Shown in pieces: positions 5,679 through 12,761 of a stretch of DNA of 13,730 bases. Made by a program: the position numbers and the translations under genes. Source of the DNA: Candidatus Poseidoniaceae archaeon (lineage in GTDB: Archaea > Thermoplasmatota > Poseidoniia > Poseidoniales > Poseidoniaceae); the NCBI GenBank assembly GCA_029250345.1, contig JAQXFL010000164.1:1-13730 (forward strand). The letters run 5' to 3'. Under the pieces are notes generated by a model. The model was not told where the DNA came from and searched no databases. It worked only from the letters and a program-made list of their open reading frames with translations. The stretch's first letter is position 1. Each line of letters starts with the position of its first letter.

Positions 5679-7646
5679 ATGGTCGTGGCGTGGAGGACTT
5701 CGAAGCGGTGGCTCGAGCATCTTGAGCAAGGGGGTGAACTCCTTCGTATATCCCGCCCCGTTGATGTCCAGTTTGAAGCTGGTGCAATCGCTGACCTGCT
5801 GGTCAAGAACGACGGCCCTGCGGTACTGTTCGAGAAACCGAGGCTTCCCGACGGCACCATCAGCGACATCCCGCTGGCGATGAACCTTTTCGGAGGCCAA
5901 GATCGTACACTACGCGCCCTCGGGGCGAGTCATGAGACCGAAATCGGCGACCGTATGGTTGCCATGATGAAACCAGACATCGGACTTTACATGCGCAAAC
6001 CATGGAAGGGATTGCCGCTGGTGCGCGACGCACTCGCCATGCCACCCCGCAAGAAGAGGAAAGGAAACTGTCAACGTGTCGAACTCCCACTCGACCTCAC
6101 CCGTCTACCGATACCAACGACATGGCCAAAAGATGGCGGACCGTTTGTAACGCTTCCATTGGTGGTCACCAAGAATCCAAAAAACGGCGAACATAACTTG
6201 GGAATGTACCGAGCTCAAGTATTCGGCCCGAAAGAAATTGGACTCCACTGGCAAATTCACAAACACGCTGCTGACCACGCTGCCGCTATCAAAGAAGCCG
6301 GTGGAGACGGAAGGATGCCGGTTGCAATCTGCATGGGCGGACCTCCTGAACTCATCTTTTCGGCTATATCGCCACTCCCCGATAACTTGAGTGAATACCA
6401 GTTTGCTGGAATTCTGGGCCGTAAATCCTTACCGATTACTAAAGCACTCACTCAGGATTTGATGGTACCTGCTGAAGCAGACATTGTCATTGAAGGCTAT
6501 TGTATCCCTGGAGAAACACGTCTTGAAGGGCCTTTCGGCGACCATTTTGGATTCTACTCCCTCACCGGACAATACCCAGTTATGCATGTCACGGCCATTA
6601 CTTGCCGCAAAGATGCAGTACTTGCTGCCACCATTGTTGGCCTACCGCCAATGGAGGACGGACACCTCGGGGAAGCCATCGGACGACAATTCTCGCCCGT
6701 ACTCAACTTCCAGCACAGAGATGTTCACAGCGTTCATCTCCCGATGGAGACGGGTTTCCACAACCTTGCCATCGTTGCATCGAAACAACGCTACCCTCGC
6801 CAGGGACGCAAGACTGCTCTTGGCCTGCTTGGGGCTGGGCAGATGATGTTCCTGAAAACCATCATCGCCATCGACCAGCATCAAGATCCGAAAGACCTGG
6901 ATGCATTGCTCGATGCCATGAACTCGAAAGTGGACATTGCAACCGACGTTCTCGTGCTCGAAGGTATGGTTGCAGATTCCCTAGAAGCAGCAAGCCCTTA
7001 CGAAAATGTTCACAGCAAATTGCTCATTGATGCAACAACGCTTGCACAACGTGACCCACGCTCGGACTCAACACCACTCGAAGGTTCGTATGCCCAGCCG
7101 ACGCCCGAATGGCGACAAGGGAACGGTAAAGCCCCGGGATTCTCAAAGATTGATGAAGTGCTCAAGATGAAACACGTATCCGATGCTCGAATGCTACGTG
7201 ACAGCATCATGGTCGTTACGACCAACGTCGATAACTCTCCCACCCCTCGAGACGGACAAGAAGAATCAAACGACGCAGCGGAAACGAAGAGGAGAGAGCA
7301 GATATCCCAATTGAGAAAATCGATTTGGCAATTGGATAATTCGACATCCCTTCGTTGGTTATTTATAACCAACGACGATTTGGACTTGCATTGCGAAAAA
7401 GCACGCCGAAGGTTGCTGTGGCAGCTCACTTCTCGCTTTGATGTTGGCCGCGGCCTTACCTTTGATGAACAAAAATCGCGCCTCTGTTGGGATGCGACGA
7501 CACCGATCCCCTCGGTCGAGCACGGCGTTCGCAGATGGCCTTCTATTACCCTACATTCCCCAGAAACACTTGAGAAGGTGAGCCAGCACCCTGAATTGAA
7601 GCAGTACAGTTGGCCACCGCATCTGTCGTTCGGAGGGAATGAGTAA
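5679..7646 (+). CDS. UbiD-family prenylated-FMN-dependent decarboxylase, long form
   Basis: UbiD enzymes use prenylated FMN, made by UbiX, to decarboxylate aromatic or unsaturated acids, classically a prenylated quinone precursor. The family features are HNLGMYRAQVFG (172-183, with the catalytic-site arginine R178), EGYCIPGETRLEGPFGDHFG (272-291, with glutamates E279 and E283), and a C-terminal helix-rich segment (about 560-610, WLFITNDDLDLHCEKARRRL). At 655 residues it is well above the roughly 490 of E. coli UbiD and closer to the 600-plus long form known from Bacteroidetes menaquinone decarboxylases; extra sequence includes a charged, poorly conserved stretch at about 525-550 (TPRDGQEESNDAAETKRREQ). 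The ATG has AGGTGG 12 bases upstream, a wide spacing. UbiX is not in the window. It overlaps the prenyltransferase gene by one base, so the two are co-translated and probably act in the same quinone pathway; MqnL of the futalosine route is one candidate. Confidence 0.92.
   Translation: MVVAWRTSKRWLEHLEQGGELLRISRPVDVQFEAGAIADLLVKNDGPAVLFEKPRLPDGTISDIPLAMNLFGGQDRTLRALGASHETEIGDRMVAMMKPDIGLYMRKPWKGLPLVRDALAMPPRKKRKGNCQRVELPLDLTRLPIPTTWPKDGGPFVTLPLVVTKNPKNGEHNLGMYRAQVFGPKEIGLHWQIHKHAADHAAAIKEAGGDGRMPVAICMGGPPELIFSAISPLPDNLSEYQFAGILGRKSLPITKALTQDLMVPAEADIVIEGYCIPGETRLEGPFGDHFGFYSLTGQYPVMHVTAITCRKDAVLAATIVGLPPMEDGHLGEAIGRQFSPVLNFQHRDVHSVHLPMETGFHNLAIVASKQRYPRQGRKTALGLLGAGQMMFLKTIIAIDQHQDPKDLDALLDAMNSKVDIATDVLVLEGMVADSLEAASPYENVHSKLLIDATTLAQRDPRSDSTPLEGSYAQPTPEWRQGNGKAPGFSKIDEVLKMKHVSDARMLRDSIMVVTTNVDNSPTPRDGQEESNDAAETKRREQISQLRKSIWQLDNSTSLRWLFITNDDLDLHCEKARRRLLWQLTSRFDVGRGLTFDEQKSRLCWDATTPIPSVEHGVRRWPSITLHSPETLEKVSQHPELKQYSWPPHLSFGGNE
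7307..7335. repeat. Inverted repeat with seven-base arms inside ubiD
   Basis: ccaattg (7307-7313) and caattgg (7329-7335) are perfect inverted copies separated by 15 bases, just before a stronger inverted repeat at 7352-7375. Both lie next to the variable, charged stretch of the UbiD protein. Confidence 0.3.
7352..7375. repeat. Near-perfect 24-base inverted repeat inside ubiD
   Basis: The arms tcgttggttat (7352-7362) and ataaccaacga (7365-7375) are exact reverse complements around a two-base centre (tt). As RNA this would fold as about nine pairs with a six-base AUUUAU loop. Eleven-base arms at such short spacing are not expected by chance in a window this size. The segment codes for LRWLFITN of UbiD, so it is both coding and structured; it could be an mRNA hairpin or a protein binding site. 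Confidence 0.5.
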
Positions 7647-8557
7647 TGGATCTAAAACAGATTCTATCTTTCATCAAAATTGAGCACACTCTTTTCTCGC
7701 TTCCCTTCGTATTCATCGGGTATATCATCGCCCATGACCAGTTTTCTGGAGAGTTACCCGCTACTGAATACGGCTGGCTACGTATCGAATTAGCATGGAT
7801 ACTCCTTGCAGCGATTGGAGCTCGGGGACTCGCCATGGCGTTAAATCGTATTATCGACCGCGAGATTGATGCTGCGAACCCACGAACCGAAGGCCGTCAC
7901 CTTGCCTCGGGCGAGATGAGCCTGCAAACGGCCTGGACTCTTTCTGCGGTATTTCTTGTTATGCTGCTGGTTGGGGCAGGATTGCTCAATCCCGTTGCCC
8001 TCATGATGGCATGGCTACCAGTGCTCGTGTTCGTCATCTACCCTTACATGAAACGCTACACCTGGTTGTGCCATTTTTGGCTCGGTTTGTGCTTAGGCCT
8101 CGCTCCAGCAGGAGCGTGGGTTGCCGTTGCAGCAGACGTGCACGGATGGGCAGCCATTACAGGAGCCTTTGATGGAGGAACTGAACTCCTTTGGATGCCC
8201 ACAATCCTCCCAATATCGCTCGGTGTGGCGATTTGGATTACAGCGTTCGACATCAATTACGCTCGCATGGACCTTGAAAGCGATAGGGAAAGTGGGATTC
8301 ACTCGTTCCCTTCGCGTTTTGGCGAAGAAGCAACAACCCGAACAACGGTTCAATTGACTCTCGTCTGGTTTGCGTGCTTTGCAGTGAGCGACCCCATGGA
8401 TGAACTCTGGTTTCTTGCAGCTGCCGGTTTGATGGCCGTACTGAACATTTGGGTCGTCTTAGCGAAAGACAAATTTGAGGATTTTCAAACCGTATTGTTC
8501 CGTGCTTCGATGCTTACAGGATGGGTTCTCCTCGCAGCCATCGCCATCGGTCTGTGA
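7646..8557 (+). CDS. UbiA-family polyprenyltransferase (4-hydroxybenzoate / MqnP type)
   Basis: This membrane enzyme transfers a polyprenyl chain from its diphosphate to an aromatic ring acceptor. The two magnesium-diphosphate motifs are intact: NRIIDREID (N67, D71, D75) followed by NPRTEGRHLASGEMS, and DINYARMDLESDRESGIHSF (D202, D209, D213). These fit quinone-type UbiA/MqnP proteins better than the archaeal lipid enzyme DGGGP synthase, whose first motif normally reads NDYFDYEID. The start KIEHTLFSLPF is also typical of the quinone group. About eight or nine membrane spans are visible and the length of 303 is normal. ATG 7646 overlaps the ubiD stop by one base (TAATG) and has GGAGGG eight bases upstream (7632-7637) inside ubiD. 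Paired with UbiD, a role in menaquinone-type quinone synthesis is likely, though the ring substrate is not determined by sequence. Confidence 0.92.
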   Translation: MDLKQILSFIKIEHTLFSLPFVFIGYIIAHDQFSGELPATEYGWLRIELAWILLAAIGARGLAMALNRIIDREIDAANPRTEGRHLASGEMSLQTAWTLSAVFLVMLLVGAGLLNPVALMMAWLPVLVFVIYPYMKRYTWLCHFWLGLCLGLAPAGAWVAVAADVHGWAAITGAFDGGTELLWMPTILPISLGVAIWITAFDINYARMDLESDRESGIHSFPSRFGEEATTRTTVQLTLVWFACFAVSDPMDELWFLAAAGLMAVLNIWVVLAKDKFEDFQTVLFRASMLTGWVLLAAIAIGL

Positions 8558-8620
8558 TGGAACAGAACGCCTCACCGTCAGTGTGGAAAGTTGATGTGCT
8601 TCAACCGTCCACCTTGAACT

Positions 8621-9004
8621 ATGAACCCTCTCGTGAAATCCCTGCTTGAATTCAACGAAGCCTTTGAGATACCAAAACTCGACTCCCCCGGACTCGGCAC
8701 TGAAGATATGATTGAACTGCGAATCAAACTCCTTCGTGAAGAGGTCGAAGAATATGCTGAAGCCGCACGGGCGGGTGATTTGGTCGAAGTCCTTGATGCG
8801 CTTGCTGATATCGGATACATTCTCGCTGGAACCATCATCAACCACGGCATGCAGAACATATACGATCATGCCTTCAATGAGGTTCACCGCTCAAACATGG
8901 CTAAATTGGTGGATGGAAAGGTCATTCGACGTGAAGATGGGAAAGTTCTGAAGCCAGAAGGGTGGCAACCTCCTCAACTGGCACAGTTTCTCACCGATGA
9001 GTGA
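8621..9004 (+). CDS. MazG-like nucleoside triphosphate pyrophosphohydrolase
   Basis: A small all-alpha NTP pyrophosphohydrolase of 127 residues. The family splits nucleoside triphosphates to monophosphate and pyrophosphate, often to remove damaged nucleotides. The metal-binding pattern is present: EEVEE at 40-44 (EExxE) and EVLDALADIGY (56-66) supplying the second acidic pair (D59/E56 and D63). The ending AFNEVHRSNMAKLVDGKVIR (85-104) and EDGKVLKPEGWQPP is the hallmark of the subgroup often annotated as Cof-like or phosphoribosyl-ATP pyrophosphohydrolase-like. An in-frame TGA two codons upstream fixes ATG 8621 as the first possible start; no ribosome site is seen, so it may rely on translation running through from ubiA, 63 bases upstream. 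The substrate is unknown. Its neighbours to the right are DNA repair genes, which suits a nucleotide-pool cleaning role. Confidence 0.85.
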   Translation: MNPLVKSLLEFNEAFEIPKLDSPGLGTEDMIELRIKLLREEVEEYAEAARAGDLVEVLDALADIGYILAGTIINHGMQNIYDHAFNEVHRSNMAKLVDGKVIRREDGKVLKPEGWQPPQLAQFLTDE

Positions 9005-9029
9005 TGGGTTGCTCCATTGCCCAAGGCGT

Positions 9030-9042
9030 AAGTATTTAGCAT
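9030..9042 (+). promoter_or_regulatory. Weak TATA-like box before the alkyltransferase gene
   Basis: aagtatttagcat lies about 50 bases before ATG 9087. An archaeal start site about 25 bases downstream would leave a 5' leader of about 25 bases holding the AGGTGA ribosome site. The 82-base gap after the MazG-like gene is long enough for its own promoter. The match to a TATA consensus is poor. Confidence 0.25.
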
Positions 9043-9086
9043 ACGAAAAAGGCTAACTTCTAATCGATGGACCAGGTGAACGATTC

Positions 9087-9380
9087 ATGAGTGAACATCC
9101 TCCACTCACAGGTACGCCGTTTCAACTCCTGGTTTGGAATGCCCTGAAAGAGATTCCAAGAGGAGAAGTTCGAACATACAAACAACTCGCCGTCCAAATT
9201 GGACGGCCCCAATCCATTCGGGCAGTAGCAAATGCTTGCGGTAAAAACCCGTACATCGTCAAAATACCTTGTCACCGGGTCATCCGCTCCGACGGAGGGC
9301 TAGGAGGCTACAGCGGTCCAGGTGGAATTGAGGAAAAGCGTCGACTGCTCAAACAAGAAGGCGTCAACATTCCAATTTGA
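9087..9380 (+). CDS. O6-alkylguanine-DNA alkyltransferase, catalytic domain only
   Basis: A direct-reversal DNA repair protein that takes the alkyl group from O6-alkylguanine onto its own cysteine and is used up in the act. The 97 residues correspond to the C-terminal domain alone: the DNA-binding helix-turn-helix RTYKQLAVQIGRPQSIRAVA (29-48) with the arginine finger R45, the hinge NACGKNP (49-55), and the active site IPCHRVIRSDGGLGGYSGP with nucleophile C62. The cysteine and His63 are intact, so it is not an alkyltransferase-like protein of the kind where tryptophan replaces cysteine. The usual N-terminal domain is absent, and the frame upstream has no start before a TAA at 9054, so this is not a mis-called start. 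AGGTGA lies seven or eight bases before ATG 9087. A 7-codon ORF (9067-9090) overlaps the start by ATGA. It converges with the sodium channel gene; the stop codons are three bases apart. Confidence 0.9.
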   Translation: MSEHPPLTGTPFQLLVWNALKEIPRGEVRTYKQLAVQIGRPQSIRAVANACGKNPYIVKIPCHRVIRSDGGLGGYSGPGGIEEKRRLLKQEGVNIPI

Positions 9381-9383
9381 GGA

Positions 9384-10190
9384 TTATTCTTCGCCATGTT
9401 CAATACCATCTGAATGAACAACCAATTCCTTCAGTTCACGTATTTCCGATTTCAATTCAGAGAGGATTCTTGAGAATCCCTCATCATCGTCATCCTCAAT
9501 GTCAATGGCGGCCATTGTGTTGGTGAAAACCGCAATGAACATGTTGAGGAAAGTAAACGAAGTACTGATGATGTAGGACACGAAGAAAATGGAAGCCCAC
9601 CAGCCCTGCTCTTCGATAATGAGTCTTGCAATTCCGTTTGACCATGACTCAAGCGTCATGATTTGGAACAATGAGAAGAGGGAGGCACCGAGGCTTCCAA
9701 AGTACATTTCACCTACTTCACCACCATCACGGAACAACATTGTCCCCATTACCGAATAAACGTACATGACAATGACTAGCAACCAACTGATTGCCATTAT
9801 GCCGCGTAATGAACGCAGCATTGCTTCAACCATACGCTGCATCTCTGGCATACTCGAAACCAATCGCAAAGCACGGAACACTCTGAATACACGGAGTACG
9901 CTGAGAGGGCCTGTCGCCGGAGCTACAGAAAAAAGTATGATTACAAAGTCGAAGTTATTCCATGAGTCCTTGAAAAACCTCCAACTGTTCCCATACAATC
10001 GAATGAGAATCTCCAAAATAAAGACCCATAAGATGACTGAGTCAAGGGCAAAAAGGACTGTTTCTATGGGTTTAGGCCAACTGAATGTCTCAATACCTAT
10101 CGTGATTGCGTTCAGTACAATCAATGCTAAAATCGCATTCTGAAAACGTGAACTTTCAGATAATGAATAGCACTTCTCCTGAACCGACAT
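9384..10190 (-). CDS. Single-domain voltage-gated sodium channel (NaChBac/BacNav type)
   Basis: A six-span ion channel subunit that should form tetramers opening on depolarisation. S1-S3 cover about residues 17-90, with acidic counter-charges E60 and D81. S4 carries arginines at every third position (R100, R103, R106, R109 in VLRVFRVFRALRLV). The pore loop FQIMTLESWSNG (175-186) has the TLESWS selectivity filter (T179-S184) that marks sodium-selective prokaryotic channels, and S6 ends FLNMFIAVFTNTM (214-226). An acidic neck (EDDDDEGF) leads to a short coiled coil (SRILSELKSEIRELKELV), the usual tetramer clamp of this family. The length of 268 matches NaChBac. No ribosome site precedes the ATG, but a TATA-like box lies about 25 bases upstream, which suits a leaderless message. 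The gene stands alone on the minus strand between plus-strand genes. Sodium rather than calcium selectivity is inferred from the filter. Confidence 0.93.
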   Translation of the reverse strand: MSVQEKCYSLSESSRFQNAILALIVLNAITIGIETFSWPKPIETVLFALDSVILWVFILEILIRLYGNSWRFFKDSWNNFDFVIILFSVAPATGPLSVLRVFRVFRALRLVSSMPEMQRMVEAMLRSLRGIMAISWLLVIVMYVYSVMGTMLFRDGGEVGEMYFGSLGASLFSLFQIMTLESWSNGIARLIIEEQGWWASIFFVSYIISTSFTFLNMFIAVFTNTMAAIDIEDDDDEGFSRILSELKSEIRELKELVVHSDGIEHGEE

Positions 10191-10207
10191 GAGTTTAGCA
10201 CGACGAT

Positions 10208-10222
10208 TTGATATAAATTATT
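10208..10222. promoter_or_regulatory. TATA-like box shared by the divergent sodium channel and photolyase-related genes
   Basis: ttgatataaattatt is the most AT-rich box in the 71-base divergent gap. Its centre (about 10214) is about 24 bases from the channel ATG, the spacing expected for a leaderless archaeal transcript, and about 47 bases from the photolyase-related ATG, which would leave a leader of about 22 bases. One box may serve both directions, since the core reads ATATAAAT one way and ATTTATAT the other. Confidence 0.5.
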
Positions 10223-10261
10223 GATGCCGTTGGAGTAAAAAAATACTGCTCACCATGATGT

Positions 10262-11926
10262 ATGACAACGCTTCAAAAGCAATTCGAAAGATTTCAACGC
10301 ATGTCAGCCTTCCTCGAACTGCTCGGCAGTGAGTCTCAAGGCGCTGAATCGTGGCACTTGGTGCTCTTCGATCAACTTCACGAACAACTGCTACCAGAGG
10401 GTATACACCCAAAAGAAACTGGACTGTTGTTCATCGAAACAACATGGAAAACCCGTCAATTACCCTATCACAAGCAGAAGTTGGCTTTACTGCTATCAAA
10501 TCAACGTAATTTCGCTCTCGAAATGAAAAGAAAAGGATTCATTGTACGGTATGAGTTCAGTACTGAATCTTATGCCAATGTCCTTCAGAGCCTGTCGCCG
10601 CAACTCGGTTCGATATCAGTGACTGAGCCTGCAGAATATGGCATTCGCACTGCATTTGACTCCATTGATGACGCCATCATTGAAACGCTCCCAAACCGTG
10701 GTTGGATGACCACGAAAGCAGATTTTATTGAGGCAGTTGGAGATAAACCTCCATGGAGAATGGACAAGTTTTACCGATACATTCGCAAAAACAAAAATAT
10801 TCTTGTTGACGAGAATAAAAAGCCTGTAGGCGGTGATTGGTCGTACGACAGTGAAAACCGTTTACCGTGGGACGGGGCCGTAGAACTTCCTACACTTCCA
10901 ACTTTCAAACCAAACGCCGTGACGGAAGAAGTGGTTCGGATGATTGAACAGAAATTCAGTCATCATCCCGGTGTATTGAACATAGCCACACTCCCATCCA
11001 CCGTTGAACACGCTCAAGCACTCTGGGACTGGGCTAAATCCTCGGTTATGTTTTGGTTTGGACCCTATGAGGATGCTATGACGACTGAACACACGACATT
11101 GTTCCACACGACCGTTTCGTCGCTGCTCAACCTCAACCGATTACAAGCTACAACGGTGGTGCATGAGGCCATTGCGTTGGATATTCCCCTCAATTCGAAA
11201 GAAGGCTTTGTCCGTCAAATCATCGGATGGAGAGAATTTGTCAGGCATGTTCACACGCTCACCGACGGGTTCCAATCGGAAATTCCTGAAGATGCGGCAT
11301 TCATACGCCCCGGAGCAGGGTGGGAAGGCGATTGGGCACAACCACGCAGTACCCAAAATGTACTGGAAGCAAGACATCCACTGCCCAAAGCGTTCTGGGG
11401 CGAAAAAAGTGGCATGTTATGCCTTGATTCGGCCGTCGAGCAGGTTGTTAACACAGGATATACACACCATATCCCCCGGTTGATGGTGCTCGCCAACATC
11501 GGTACTCTGCTTGGTGTCAACCCTCGTGAACTCACCGATTGGTTCTGGGCCATGTTTACCGATGCATACGATTGGGTGGTTGAACCAAATGTATTGGCGA
11601 TGGGCACATACGCCGTTGGTGAAGTCATGACGACAAAACCGTATGTTTGCGGTACACCGTACATCAAGAAGATGGGAGATTATTGTGGTGATTGCTCACT
11701 GCATCACAAAAAATCCTGCCCCATCTCGGACATGTACTGGGATTTCCTCGAAGTCAACAAAGATCATTTCAGTAAAAATCACCGGATGTTCATGCCGATG
11801 CGAAGTCTTGCCAAGCGAGATTCATCGAAAGTTGAAAAAAGCCGCAAAGTGGTTGAATACGTCCGTAAGCAACTTGACGAAGGTTTGGCACTACAGCCAG
11901 CAGAATTAGAGAAACTCAAGTCTTGA
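10262..11926 (+). CDS. Deoxyribodipyrimidine photolyase-related protein (FeS-BCP family, (6-4) photolyase or cryptochrome-like)
   Basis: A flavoprotein of the prokaryotic iron-sulfur branch of the photolyase/cryptochrome family, which uses light to repair (6-4) photoproducts or acts as a light sensor. Family marks are WHLVLFDQLHEQL (31-43) at the start of the antenna domain, MDKFYRYIRKNKNIL (167-181), GGDWSYDSENR (190-200), QIIGWREFVR (319-328) and the end block CGDCSLHHKKSCPISDMYWD (475-494). Four cysteines fit the 4Fe-4S ligands: C387, C475, C478 and C486; the loop between the last two is short. C463 is an additional cysteine. The length of 554 is somewhat above the usual 500-520, partly from an N-terminal extension before residue 30. 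ATG 10262 has no clear ribosome site; M14 (10301) is an alternative. It starts divergently from the sodium channel and is followed by an SDR gene and uvrB. Confidence 0.92.
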   Translation: MTTLQKQFERFQRMSAFLELLGSESQGAESWHLVLFDQLHEQLLPEGIHPKETGLLFIETTWKTRQLPYHKQKLALLLSNQRNFALEMKRKGFIVRYEFSTESYANVLQSLSPQLGSISVTEPAEYGIRTAFDSIDDAIIETLPNRGWMTTKADFIEAVGDKPPWRMDKFYRYIRKNKNILVDENKKPVGGDWSYDSENRLPWDGAVELPTLPTFKPNAVTEEVVRMIEQKFSHHPGVLNIATLPSTVEHAQALWDWAKSSVMFWFGPYEDAMTTEHTTLFHTTVSSLLNLNRLQATTVVHEAIALDIPLNSKEGFVRQIIGWREFVRHVHTLTDGFQSEIPEDAAFIRPGAGWEGDWAQPRSTQNVLEARHPLPKAFWGEKSGMLCLDSAVEQVVNTGYTHHIPRLMVLANIGTLLGVNPRELTDWFWAMFTDAYDWVVEPNVLAMGTYAVGEVMTTKPYVCGTPYIKKMGDYCGDCSLHHKKSCPISDMYWDFLEVNKDHFSKNHRMFMPMRSLAKRDSSKVEKSRKVVEYVRKQLDEGLALQPAELEKLKS

Positions 11927-11954
11927 ATCCCAAACCAACACAGATGGAGGTTTC

Positions 11955-11969
11955 ATGATGGTTGGCTGA
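11955..11969 (+). other. Possible 4-codon leader ORF (MMVG) before the SDR gene
   Basis: A good ribosome site (GGAGG, 11946-11950) stands just before ATG ATG GTT GGC TGA, while the SDR start at 11981 lies 30 bases away, in another frame, without a site of its own. Ribosomes may initiate at the mini-ORF and restart at 11981, 11 bases after its stop. A small indel hiding a longer SDR N-terminus is the alternative, but the SDR already begins at the expected place relative to its Rossmann motif. Confidence 0.25.
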
Positions 11970-11980
11970 CAGGCCACAAC

Positions 11981-12712
11981 ATGTCACGCCCAGTTGCACT
12001 CATCACTGGTGGCGGACGCGGTATCGGTGCTGCAACCTCAAAACGGCTCGCTGAAGACGGGTATGATGTTCTGCTCACCTACAATACCTCATCAAAACCA
12101 GCTGAAATGGTTGTTCAAGAAATTCGTTCAGCAGGAAACGATGCTCTGGCAGTAAAGGTAGACTGCGCGGATGGGGGGGAAGTAGGATTACTTGGAATCC
12201 ATCCATGGATGGCCCGAGGCATCGATGTCTTGGTGCTCAACCACGGCTCATACGAAAGAATCGCTGCAGATGAACTCACACTTCCAACACTGCGTCAAAC
12301 CATGCTAACCAATTTCGAAGGCGCTGTATCTGTCTGGAAAGCAGTACAACCGCACCTTACCGCAAAGGCACGGATGGTCGTTGTAGGCTCTCAACTCGGC
12401 ACTCGAGGCTCGCCGCATGGCGCCGATTATTCTGCTTCCAAAGCTGCACTATCCACTTGGGCTCGATCCTTGGCACAGTCAGTTGGACCTGAAGGAAAGA
12501 GAGTGAATGTACTGGCACCTGGTTTTGTCGATACGGCAATCCTCGCCGGTGATTCTGATGAAAAGCGTACACAGAGAGTTGAACAAGTTCCTCTCAAGCG
12601 AATAGGAACACCCGAGGACATGGCAGCAACAATCTCGTTCCTTGTCAGCAACGATTCGGAATACATCACTGGGGCGATACTTCACGTGAACGGCGGACTT
12701 TATCTGCCCTAA
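11981..12712 (+). CDS. Short-chain dehydrogenase/reductase (FabG-like SDR)
   Basis: A classical NAD(P)-dependent oxidoreductase of 243 residues. The cofactor motif TGGGRGIG lies at 9-16, with NHG at 87-89 in place of the usual NAG. The catalytic set is complete: N111, S137 (VVGSQLG), Y150 and K154 (YSASK), followed by the PG turn (180-181) and the C-terminal ITGAILHVNGGLYL. The overall form is that of 3-oxoacyl-ACP reductase-like SDRs, but the family is too broad to name a substrate, and archaea lack normal fatty acid synthesis. The start is set by the Rossmann fold, which begins four residues in. It follows the photolyase-related gene by 54 bases and precedes uvrB by 49, all on the same strand, so co-transcription is possible; no functional link to repair is evident. 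Confidence 0.88.
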   Translation: MSRPVALITGGGRGIGAATSKRLAEDGYDVLLTYNTSSKPAEMVVQEIRSAGNDALAVKVDCADGGEVGLLGIHPWMARGIDVLVLNHGSYERIAADELTLPTLRQTMLTNFEGAVSVWKAVQPHLTAKARMVVVGSQLGTRGSPHGADYSASKAALSTWARSLAQSVGPEGKRVNVLAPGFVDTAILAGDSDEKRTQRVEQVPLKRIGTPEDMAATISFLVSNDSEYITGAILHVNGGLYLP

Positions 12713-12761
12713 TGTAAGAGTTCAAAGCCCCTTGGCAATTAACAACAACAGAGGTGAGCGC

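Noticed and set aside
5476..5883. Plus-strand ORF across the copper protein start and the ubiD start
   Set aside because: It overlaps two genes with intact family motifs and no protein family is recognisable in it.
7646..8557. UbiA-family protein as the archaeal lipid enzyme DGGGP synthase
   Set aside because: The first motif reads NRIIDREID with NPRTEGRHLASG, the quinone type, and the gene is fused by overlap to ubiD.
8557..8649. 30-codon ORF (MEQNASPSVWKVDVLQPSTL and ten more) between ubiA and the MazG-like gene
   Set aside because: It overlaps the ubiA stop by one base (TGATG) but ends inside the MazG-like gene in another frame, has no recognisable features and no ribosome site of its own. 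It could still serve translational coupling.
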